DNA of 64,000 nucleotides, taken from contig MSJI02000176.1 of assembly GCA_001931905.2 (NCBI GenBank), positions 1-64,000 of the forward strand, given 5' to 3'. This DNA is from Cladosporium sp. IMV 00045 (taxonomy: Eukaryota; Ascomycota; Dothideomycetes; Cladosporiales; Cladosporiaceae). A program made the position numbers and the translations under genes. This document shows positions 55,625-64,000 of the stretch, in pieces (within the stretch, counting starts at the first letter, position 1; every line of letters begins with the position of its first letter). The notes beneath the pieces are model-generated. The model did no database searches. It was not told where the DNA came from and worked only from the letters and a program-made list of their open reading frames with translations.

Positions 55625-56551
55625 ATGTCTCAACCTCTTACCCTCCCGAATTCCATCCGCGAAAAGCTGGTACGCAACGAAGTCGCATCAACACTAAGCG
55701 TCAAGCTCGTCCGTTCCGTTGAACTGCCCATGATGGCGAAGACCGCTGGCTTTGATGGCATCCTCATCGACATGGAACACTCATCTTTCGATCTCGACAC
55801 CACCGGCCAGATTTGCATTGCAGCCCTGTACGCTGGCATCGCCCCAATCGTCCGCGCCCCCAGCAAGGATCCCTTCTTCGTCTCAAGAATTCTCGACGGC
55901 GGTGCTCTGGGTGTGGTCGTGCCTCACATCCGCTCAGTGCAAGATGCAAAGGATGTTGTGGCGGCAGCGAAGTTTCAGCCTCAAGGACATCGTTCTTCCA
56001 CCAACGGCCTGCCTCATTTTCAGTATCGCTCCATCTCCGCAAAGATCTCTAACCCGGTCGTCAACGAAGCCACTCTCGTCATTCCAATGATCGAGACCCT
56101 GGAGGCACTCGAGCTGGTAGACGAAATCGCTGCCATTGATGGCGTCGACTCTCTGCTCATTGGCACCAACGACCTTACTGCCGAAATGGGCATCCCCGGC
56201 GACTATGAGAACCCCAGAGTGACCGAGGCTTACCAGAGAACGATCAATGCCTGCCAGAAGGTCGGTAAGTGGGTGGGTGTCGGTGGCCTACACTCGCGCC
56301 TTGATCTCGTGCAGAAGTTCTGCGAGATGGGTGCTAACTGGGTCATGGCCGCAACCGACGGGCCACTTTTGCTGGGTGGCGCGACGAAGAGAGCTGGTGA
56401 GATGGCGGTCCTCAATAAGAAGGTCAGCGCAGTGAGACAGACGAGCGCAGTGCCCGTTAATGGCGTCAACGGCAATGCTTTGCAAGAAAAGCCAAAGAAT
56501 GGTTCGCTCGCCAATGGTGGTGTCACAAATGGAGTGACTGGCGCTCTCTGA
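55625..56551 (+). CDS. HpcH/HpaI-family class II aldolase
   Basis: Single exon, 308 aa. TIM-barrel residues known from HpaI/GarL-type enzymes are present: His52 (DMEHSSFD), Arg77 (IVRAPSKDP), Glu157 (IPMIETLEAL) and Asp183 (IGTNDLTAE); the last two bind the divalent metal. The GALGVVVPHIRSVQDAKD block is typical. The family cleaves 4-hydroxy-2-oxo acids to pyruvate plus an aldehyde (for example 2-keto-3-deoxy-sugar acids). A Gly/Asn-rich tail (about residues 280-308) is outside the barrel. ATG 55625 (MSQPLTLPNS) follows a stretch with no conserved residues. It is flanked by two Zn2Cys6 genes. Confidence 0.9.
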   Translation: MSQPLTLPNSIREKLVRNEVASTLSVKLVRSVELPMMAKTAGFDGILIDMEHSSFDLDTTGQICIAALYAGIAPIVRAPSKDPFFVSRILDGGALGVVVPHIRSVQDAKDVVAAAKFQPQGHRSSTNGLPHFQYRSISAKISNPVVNEATLVIPMIETLEALELVDEIAAIDGVDSLLIGTNDLTAEMGIPGDYENPRVTEAYQRTINACQKVGKWVGVGGLHSRLDLVQKFCEMGANWVMAATDGPLLLGGATKRAGEMAVLNKKVSAVRQTSAVPVNGVNGNALQEKPKNGSLANGGVTNGVTGAL

Positions 56552-56741
56552 TGCAATCAAGTGCGAACCAGCGGTATAATGAATAATCAATTGCACCTCG
56601 AGAGCAGTCTCTCCGTTCTATGAAAGTAGGCGTCGTAAGACGTCGGCCAGTTTTCGCTGTGTGTTACTCACAACTCAGATCGCGGTCGATGGAACCTTGC
56701 AAAACAACATCCATAGCATACAGCAGATTGTAAAAGATACG

Positions 56742-58946
56742 TCAGCTCATATCTGGCTGGTTCAAATAATACAAATCGTCGCCGCCAAAACCCCAGGCAT
56801 ACTCTCCCAATCCGGCCTCAAGGTTTTCCATAAACTCTTCCGTCATGATGGACCAGTCCAGTCCATATTGATCTGTCGACAGAGCGTCGAAGTTTGAAGT
56901 TGGCAAATCCATCATAGGCACGTTCAAGTCCATGGTCCCGTTAGCATTTTGCAGCCCTTCTTGATCCAGTACCGGCTGCCCTGTCGTTTGGCTTGGATCA
57001 AAGTCTCGTGATGGCTGGTTTGCTGGTATTGGCATGTGTCCAATGGTGTTTTCGGCAGGCTTCTGTAGCTTCCTCGCCACAAGCTCTTTCAACTCGTCGA
57101 AGACGATCGCAAAACTGCGCACGTCTGGCATCTCTTTCTCAAAAGAATGCAGCACTTGCGAGCATATTTGCAGAGCATTAGAAGGGGCCACTTCGGCAGT
57201 TTCCGACGGATCTTGCTCGAATTCCGGATGTAAATTTAGGCAGAACAGTATTGATAGCCCAGCGGTGAAAATGTTCTGGAAGTAGCTGCGGGTCCACGTG
57301 ATCTGTGACTTCTCTAGCATGTCGGAATAGAGCTTGATTGCACTGATTGCAGAGCGGAGCGACAGCATCAACAAGTCCATGGGCGGTGAGTTGTTGCTGA
57401 GTTTAGGTGCTGTGTGTATTGCTCCTCTCAGCAAAATAAGTTGCTCCTTTTCCATCAAAAAATCGTACCACTCCGGGCGTTCGTAAAGCGATTGAGGTGC
57501 AGTGAATTTAGGTGCCGTTTGCCTCCAGGTCTCTAACTCAGCCAGGAAATCATGCACTTTCATCTGCACATATCCTGCAGATGTGAATGGCGTTGGTGTA
57601 CCACCAGCGCTGCGAGACGTTGACTTCCGCCCGTTGTAGAACTCCGTGTGGATGCGTGAGCTGATTTGGCGCAGACGGATGTAAAACACGAACACTGATA
57701 CCTCAGTTGGTCGAGATGGCGCAATATTCGTTAGATCGGACAACGAAGTGACGTTTGCTGCTTTGAGAGCATCATCATCGGCAAGTATAGGAAGGTCTAC
57801 GCAAATATCCTCATCGGCAATGGCGAACGGACGTGCGAGGATCCCAGAACTGTATCTGTCAAGAATGTAGCATTCCCACTGTTCGAGGCAAATATTACAA
57901 GTCAGTAAGTCACTCCAGGCTCTAGCAGACAGGATTTCACTCTTACGAATATGCGACGTTGCTTTTGCTCTTCTATTGCCGAGACGAGCGTACGAGGAGG
58001 CGCATGATAGCCCAGCTCGATGCATTGCCTCATGCAAAATTGAGAGATATCCCATAGGGAAGTGCCAATGTGTTGGTACATTCCAAAGCGTGCCATCAAC
58101 AACGAGTTCTGGATGGCGTCAGGCGACCCGATCAGAGAGATGGACTTGACATACGCCAGTGCTGCAAGGTAATAGCCAAACGGGTGCTCCTTGCAAAGCC
58201 CAGCTCGGTATCTCGTAACGCCGCTGATGGCGAAAATCATGAAAAGCCGAAAATGGTCTTGGGGAGAGCTTTGCGAGCTCTTGTTTGAGTCGTACACCAT
58301 ATTGTATACCTCCAAGACATCTTCGCGCACAAGGAATGTGTGATTGATGTGGAATCGCGAGAAGCTGGTGAAATGCATAGTTAGTCTTGTCGATCACAGC
58401 GCTCTTGAAAGTCACCGCCATCAAGACTCACTAATTGCCTAACAAGGCAGCAGCTTCTTCTGCGGATGGGAGAGCATGCGCAGAAATGGCGAGCTCAGGT
58501 ATCTGCGGCCTTGGTCCTGTTTCGCGAGGCCGTCGAGTGCGCCACTCGGTATTTGCAAATACTGACTGCAGCAGGCTAAAACATACGTTAGATGATATCA
58601 AAGCGCCGTTTTCGACATTAGTTACTAACTTAAGGCTGCTGTTTTCTCCGACATACCCACCGAACGTGGTTGTCGATTCTGCAGATGGCGGATCTCTGGG
58701 ACTTCGAGCATTGCTTGTGCGCCGCGGACCGAGACGTTTTCGAGCCTTTTCGCTCAGCCGTTTCTCCTTGCGCTCGAGATCATGGATATACTCCCGCGTA
58801 TACTGTTTTTGTGTAATGGGGTCGACGATGACACAGGTCGTGGCAGCTTTCAAGCATGCCGAACATTTGGGCGCAGCATGGTCGCAGCGTATCTTCCTCA
58901 GCTTGCATCGCTGACAACTCGGCAGATGCGACGCCTCATCGGCCAT
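56742..58946 (-). CDS. Zn2Cys6 transcription factor (right)
   Basis: Four exons: 58946-58630, 58575-58432, 58364-57947, 57878-56742; introns 54, 67 and 68 nt. The product is 671 aa. The zinc cluster Cys11-x2-Cys14-x6-Cys21-x6-Cys28-x2-Cys31-x6-Cys38 sits at the extreme N terminus (SCQRCKLRKIRCDHAAPKCS), followed by a basic coiled linker (YIHDLERKEKRLSEKARKRL). The fungal_trans domain spans the middle, with RRIFWECYILDRYSSGILAR over intron 3 and the ARPFAI motif. The C terminus is acidic and Asn/Gln-containing (DLDWSIMTEEFMENLEA), a possible activation region. It is unlike the left regulator outside the cluster. Its stop lies 190 nt from the aldolase stop. Confidence 0.9.
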
Positions 58947-59160
58947 TCCTGTGGAGATGGAACAGATGCCCGGATGTTCGTGGAAGACATGAGGTCAGAC
59001 CGCGATCGTCGGTGGTTGTGAAGTTGAATTGTCACCAAGTCCGTTGCACAAGATGGGGTGGAGGGTGACAGCCGAGGTCGGCTTGGCTGCTCATGTGGCG
59101 AAAGAAAAGGGAGTGAAATTGACAAACAAGACACTTTTCTATACACTCCTCTCTACCATC

Positions 59161-60209
59161 TCAAAAAATGGAGCGTCTCTCACTGCTCACGGGGCGTTGC
59201 GCGTTCCCCTTTTTCAAAAGTTGAGAGACACTCTTTACTTTTGGCATCGGAGTTGCACCTCGACAATGCCACTCTACACACTGCACATTCCCCTCGAGGC
59301 TATCGGTGATGAATAAAGTCTGGCCCTCTGGTCCACCAAAGCAGCAATTCGTAAGGTTCACGCCCTCCGTCCCTGATGCTATCCTCGCCTTGGGAACACC
59401 ATCTGAGTCCACCACGAAAATCGAACCGAGACTTGGATGACAGATGAAAAGCGAGCCTTCTTCGTCAAGAGCAAGGCCATCAGGGCCAGCGGCGCCGAAG
59501 GACTGGAAAAAGACACCACCCTTCGTTGTCGTCCCATCCTCATGCAACGGCAACCGCCAGACCTGATTTGCACGGGTCATTGCAACGAACAGAAAGCGCT
59601 CATCTAGCGAGAGTACGAGGCCGTTGGGCGACACACCGTTCTCTACCAATGTGTCGAGCTTCCCATCTGGCGATAGCCTGTAGCATTTGCCCGTGGGATC
59701 GGTTATGCTTGTTTGGCCTTGGTCGGTAAAGTAGAGGTTGCCTTTGGTGTCAATGATAAGGTCGTTTGGCCCTTTGAATCGTTCAAGATGGCGTCGTGTC
59801 ATTTTCGGTTTGACGGCGCCAGTGCTGGGGTCAAACTGCAATATCCCCTGCTCCAGTGTCAACCAAAGCGCCCGAAACATATCACGACAAATGCCAGCCA
59901 TACCTGCTTGTAGTCTGCGATGACCAAATCGCCATCTGGGGTGGCAGCCAAACCATTCGGCTCCCCGTCCCAGCTTGCTACGACAGAAACAGATTTGTCG
60001 GGACTGATCTTCAAGATTCTGCCGTAGGGCACGTCGACGACGTATAGATTGCCAAGGTCATCAGCCACTGGGCCTTCCAAGAAGATATCTTGGAAGCGTC
60101 TAGCGAAACCGCCGCGCCATTCTGTCTCCGATCCGATGCATCTTAGGTCATGCGGAATGCGCACATATAGCTCTGCTTTGATAGCAGGCGGCGGTGGGAA
60201 GAAATTCAT
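59161..60209 (-). CDS. SMP-30/gluconolactonase-like lactonase
   Basis: Two exons, 60209-59904 and 59847-59161; intron 56 nt (GTATGG...GAGCAG). The product is 330 aa. Six-bladed propeller repeats are evident: FLEGPVADDLGNLYVVDVPY, EPNGLAATPDGDLVIADYKQ, GPNDLIIDTKGNLYFTDQGQ, SPNGLVLSLDERFLFVAMTR, AGPDGLALDEEGSLFICHPS, with metal ligands expected at Glu in FLEGP, Asn in GPND/SPNG and Asp in PDGLA. The family opens sugar lactones (gluconolactone and others). Next to an aldolase and sugar transporter, lactone opening to the sugar acid is the likely role. Divergent from the MFS gene over 584 nt. Confidence 0.9.
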
Positions 60210-60793
60210 GGTCGAAATTGCAACAGCGTACGGTGTTTGATCTGGCTGCAAACACACGAGGACGCCTCATGCATTAGTGCTTAAGGCAGTTGGAACAGTC
60301 TGCCGCTCGTGAAATACTGTACAGCTTCCGTTACCGGTCAATGCTGATTGCCATGCTGCGACTACGGGATAACAACTGTACGCAGCGGTCTTCGGTTGTC
60401 ATTCAATAGCCGACCTGCCGACCTCAAGATTAGAAAATGTGTCTTACTCGCTCTCGGACCTCCAGCCGCACGGGCACAGTCCGAGCCGTCCTCTGCATCT
60501 GAACGAGAGAGCTCCGCACTCCGCAACAACTAAATTTCAAGCTTTGCAATAGTTTGTGGAGTCTCCACGGTCTGCAAGATTGTCGGAGTTCACCCGAAGC
60601 CTGAAGCAGGGCTTGATGCACACTATCACTGAAGTGCCCGATATTCTGTACAATGTCGGGCCTCCGGCGAGTGAATCTTGCAGTACTCTAGTGAGCTGTC
60701 ATCTTTTATAGCCAAGGCTAGATCGCCAACTCAGATGCTTGGTTTTCTTGGAGTCTTGGTACAATCTCTTCTGTTGTCCGTTACTTACACATT
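60210..60793. other. intergenic, divergent promoter of lactonase and transporter
   Basis: 584 nt shared by the lactonase (minus) and the sugar transporter (plus). CGG and CCG triplets occur several times (for example CGG-N7-CCG at 60584-60596), compatible with zinc-cluster control. No gene seen. Confidence 0.4.
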
Positions 60794-62603
60794 ATGGGGA
60801 AACCTTCGATGATCCAGATCACGCGAGATGCAATTCGAAACGACCCCAAAGAGATCTTCAATTGGTGGGTGTTGTTTTGCACATGGGTATGGAGTTTCTC
60901 CGGCGTGGCCAAAGGGTTCGATGAAGGTAAGTCTATTGTCATTCCTTGGGATGTTTGCAGACGCTGACTGAGTCTGTAGGTAACATTGCCTCAGCGGTGA
61001 TCATGGATGTCTTCAAACGCATGTACCGCTTGGATGGAATGCCGGCTGTCCGCTATGCAGACACTAAGGGCTGGATCGTGTCAATGGCCACAGCTGGAGC
61101 CGTGTTTGGCTGCCTGTCTTGCATCTGGCTCACGAAGAAGCTTGGGCGGACCAGGACTATGCAATTGGGAACTTTGTTCTACAGTATGTCATTGACTCGA
61201 CATTGGCCTCTTCGTGGTCTTTACTAAAAAGCACATTCAGTGGGCGGTGTCATAGGCCAAGCGTGGAGCGCCGGGAGTCTCGATGGCCTTTATGCGTCGA
61301 GATTTGTTTCTGGCTTGGGTATCGGTGTCACAACGGTGCTGCCATCAGTCTATATCAGCGAGGTGAACTTCCACGTTCTTCCGAGTCATAGTGATGAACG
61401 AGTACTGATGACTATTCATAGATATCACCTCGATCCATTCGCGGTCTGATGACCCTTCAATATGCCGCCTGCCAACAGCTAGGTGTTGTCTTTGGCTTCT
61501 TCTTTAACTACGGCGTTACGAAGTACCATGCCGGCACCGCGTTGCAATATCAGTTACCCACCGCCCTCCAACTTGTACCGGCAGCAATCTGGGGAATCGG
61601 CACGTTCTTTACGCCAGAATCTCCTCGATACCTACTATCAGTCAACAAACGGACACAGGCACTGAGCACTCTATGTGCTCTTCGCAAACTGCCTGAGAAT
61701 CACTCCTACGTGAGAGAGGAGTTCCAAGGAATCGAAAGACAGTTGAATGAAGAGATTGAGGTCGTCTCTGGCTCCAATAGCTGGGACTTACTCAAGGAGA
61801 CTTTTGGTGAGATAACAAATCGTCGGCGTTTCGTTCTCATGTTCTGCTGTCATTTGTTCTCTCAGTGGTCCGGTGCGAACGCCATCACACAATACAGCCC
61901 GACCATCCTGGAATACCTCGGAATCGCTGGTGAGGAAACACGCTTTCTCACAACCGGATTGTACGCGATCGTCAAGTTTTGCTCAACACTCCTCGTTGCA
62001 ATCTTCATCGGTCGTCGACGGGCTCTCATGACCGGCATCACGATGCAGATTCTTACTCTACTATTTATCGGAATATATCTCGCCGTTACCCGCAACATGA
62101 CGACGGAAGAAGTCGAGAATAAGCCCTCTGCCCAAGCAGCCAGCAAAGTCTCCATCGTCGCCATATTCATCCACGCCGTCGCCTGGTCCGTTGGCTGGTT
62201 CTCCATTCCGTATCTGGTTTCATCCGAAATATTTCCCATTCGCATCCGTTCCTTGAACGTATCGATTCTCACTGCCTTCCACTGGCTTTTCTACTTTGGA
62301 TGCAGCCGCGCCATGCCGTCTTTGCTGGCAGCGACCGATCAGTACGGCGCTTTTGTCTACTTCTTCGTTCCTATCTGTGTCATCTCACTGGTCTACGTCT
62401 TTTTCGCCATGCCAGAGACTTCTGGAAGGTCACTGGAATCTATGGGCAGCCTGTTTGAGAGACCATGGTACAGTGTGTGGAAGGTGGCGTATCCGACTTT
62501 CACTGATCTGAAACCCGATCTGTTGCCTCCAAGCGACAAGAACATGGACTCAGAGGTGGAAATCAGAATTCATGACGATGAGAAAAAGGATGAAGTCAGA
62601 TAA
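60794..62603 (+). CDS. MFS sugar/quinate-type transporter
   Basis: Four exons: 60794-60926, 60980-61183, 61241-61362, 61422-62603; introns 53, 57 and 59 nt. The product is 546 aa with 12 predicted membrane helices. Sugar-porter signatures: GVAKGFDEGNIASAVI (helix 1), WLTKKLGRTRTMQLGT (loop 2-3), SRFVSGLGIGVTTVLPSVYI and SEISPRSIRGLMTLQYAACQ across intron 3, PESPRYLLSVNKR and FAMPETSGRSLESMG at the end. The helix 1 aspartate and ISPRSIRG are closest to quinate/hexuronate-like permeases by impression. It would import the cluster substrate. A basic/acidic cytosolic tail ends in KKDEVR. Confidence 0.9.
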
Positions 62604-63161
62604 ATATCATGACACCGCCTGCATTGAACCGACAGGTACATGTAGTGTTGCTACCTGACTCTGGCTACATCCACATATCTACATCAACTCATCAACATGC
62701 GATTCTGGGACAGTACGAAGACATTTGCGTGGAAAATAGAAGCCGCCTTCCCAAGCGGGGAAATTCTGACCCTCACTTCCTGACCTCACTTCTTGACCTC
62801 ACTTCATCATATGATCGCAGAGAAAGACAATATTTACGTCTCATAGCAGTGCGAATAATCTTACCAACCTCCTGCCATAGCTATGTCGATTCGAGGCTAA
62901 ATAGATATATATTGCCGCGGTAATACTCGATCGGAGTTGGTCAGAGCTATTCACTTCAAACGCTCGATCCGTGGCTGGCTCGACGGGAGCTGCGAGTGAT
63001 CCCGTGCGGGAGCGGACATCTGTCCGCGGTCAGGTGCACTGTGCCCGCGACGACCATGAGATGTATCAGCACGGCGACGCTTTTTCTTCCTCCACAACAA
63101 CACGACAAACCGAGAGAGCAACACAGCGGTTGAGGCGATCGAGCAACACCCAAAGCTCACA
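62604..63161. other. intergenic, right border of the candidate cluster
   Basis: About 560 nt. No gene seen. Confidence 0.35.
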
Positions 63162-64000
63162 ATGGCTCTTACCCAGCCCGAATCCTCGTTTGCTGAAGAG
63201 GTGGAGGCTGTCACTGGATTTCAAGATATCTATGAGTCGCAAAAAGACAGCCGAGATCTACGAAAAGGTGCTTCAAGTTGCCACCAAGTACAAAGTCGAC
63301 AACAGAGCGCACGAGCAACTCCACGAAAACCACCGTGGCCGCGATGCTGCATTCCCATTCAAGCGCCATCCCGACGTTTCTGGCATTCGTGCAAATGAGT
63401 ATCAATCAGCCGTTGCAGTGGCTCCTTCGATTAAACCACGAGACGATATTCCTCCACTCCCTACAAGAGTCTTCAGCTCTTGGAAAAGTGCACCCGGGTT
63501 GCAAAACTCGTTCATCCTCGTCAAGTTCGGTATGGGGACACAAATGCCATACATTCGCATGAAGATCTTCCTTCGCATGCCCGGAGGCCAACGCGATAGG
63601 CCCGTCGACGTGTACATATCTGGCAACGACCTTTCTCGCAAGAATGCACCACATCTGGGTCTGCACGGCAAGCCAATCGACGTGCGCACAGGCTACAGCA
63701 AGGCTGTGCTGGAAGGCGCACACCTGTACGAGAAAGAACGACCCGATGTCTATCAGGCGGCGTTGGCAAACTGGTCACCCAGGTCAATGTTCGGCTCTTG
63801 GGAACAGCAGACAGTGGTCGGTACGATCTAGAAGGCCGCGAGTCTTCCCTCAAGATCTGCGGTATGGTGACAAAAGAAGAACTCGATGACATGGCAGAAA
63901 AGGCAATCAACACCTTTGAGGACTTGACAGAGGACAGGCTGTTCCTTGGTCTGCTCCACGCTCGTCGCATCGACAATCTCAGCCTCCTCTTTCGCTACTC
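63162..64000 (+). CDS. partial gene of unknown function, interrupted frame, cut by window end
   Basis: ATG 63162 starts MALTQPESSFAEE. A coherent second frame runs about 63220-63740 (YEKVLQVATKYKVDN, ILVKFGMGTQMPYIRMKIFL, DVYISGNDLSRKNAPHLGLH, KAVLEGAHLYEKERPDVY) and a third from about 63750 to the window end (GVGKLVTQVNVRLLGTADSG, ICGMVTKEELDDMAEKAINT, LFLGLLHARRIDN). The first switch could be a 55-nt intron (GTGGAG...CCGAG) that gives AEEIYEKVLQ; for the second I find no good splice pair, so a frameshift is possible. I do not recognise the family. The gene continues past 64000. Confidence 0.45.

Noticed and set aside
63521..63976. 151-codon minus-strand frame at the right edge
   Set aside because: Antisense shadow of a plus-strand gene with clearly better protein character.
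1..64000. CRISPR arrays, bacterial operons, riboswitches
   Set aside because: Intron-bearing eukaryotic genes throughout; no regularly spaced repeats seen.

Overview
This 64 kb window is nuclear DNA of a filamentous ascomycete (Pezizomycotina; a Dothideomycete is my best guess, not proven). Grounds: short spliceosomal introns (about 47-90 nt, GTAAGT-like donors, CTAAC-like branch sites), two Zn2Cys6 regulators, secreted CAZymes (AA16-type LPMO, GH15-CBM20 glucoamylase, GH43), an NRPS-like reductase, and a single initiator tRNA-Met gene. Gene models were assembled by eye by joining reading frames across GT-AG introns; frame continuity and family motifs were checked by hand, no database was searched.

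Left part (about 0-29 kb) is mostly housekeeping and secretion: Pam16 (-), a dysferlin-domain peroxin (+), a REEP/Yop1-type ER protein (-), an NRDE/TANGO2 protein (+), an orphan two-exon gene (+), RNA polymerase III subunit Rpc31 (+), a Ser/Thr/Pro repeat surface protein with a disrupted 5' end (-), tRNA-iMet (-), a cyclin (+), a nitrilase-superfamily amidase (-), the LPMO (+), eIF3L (+), a single-pass membrane protein (-), a diacylglycerol/sphingoid-base kinase-like protein (+), a glucoamylase with an N-terminal membrane anchor (+) and an M28 aminopeptidase (+).

Middle part (30-43 kb) carries a candidate small secondary-metabolite locus: an A-T-R NRPS-like carboxylate reductase (+) tail-to-tail with a cytochrome P450 (-), then an alpha/beta hydrolase (+), followed by a secreted GH43 enzyme, a carboxymuconolactone-decarboxylase-like protein and a Bmt6-like rRNA methyltransferase.

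Right part (44-63 kb) is more intron-rich and less codon-biased. After a DUF6594 membrane protein comes a contiguous set that looks like a catabolic gene cluster: cupin, Dal5/ACS-type MFS permease, D-2-hydroxyacid dehydrogenase, Zn2Cys6 regulator, HpcH/HpaI class II aldolase, second Zn2Cys6 regulator, SMP-30/gluconolactonase, sugar/quinate-type MFS transporter. I infer uptake of a sugar acid or lactone, lactone opening, retro-aldol cleavage of a 2-oxo acid, and reduction of a 2-oxo product; the substrate is unknown and no dehydratase is visible. The window ends inside an unidentified gene whose frame is interrupted.

A window-wide oddity is a strand asymmetry inside genes: many coding strands are C-rich at the 5' end and switch to G-rich at the 3' end, on both strands.
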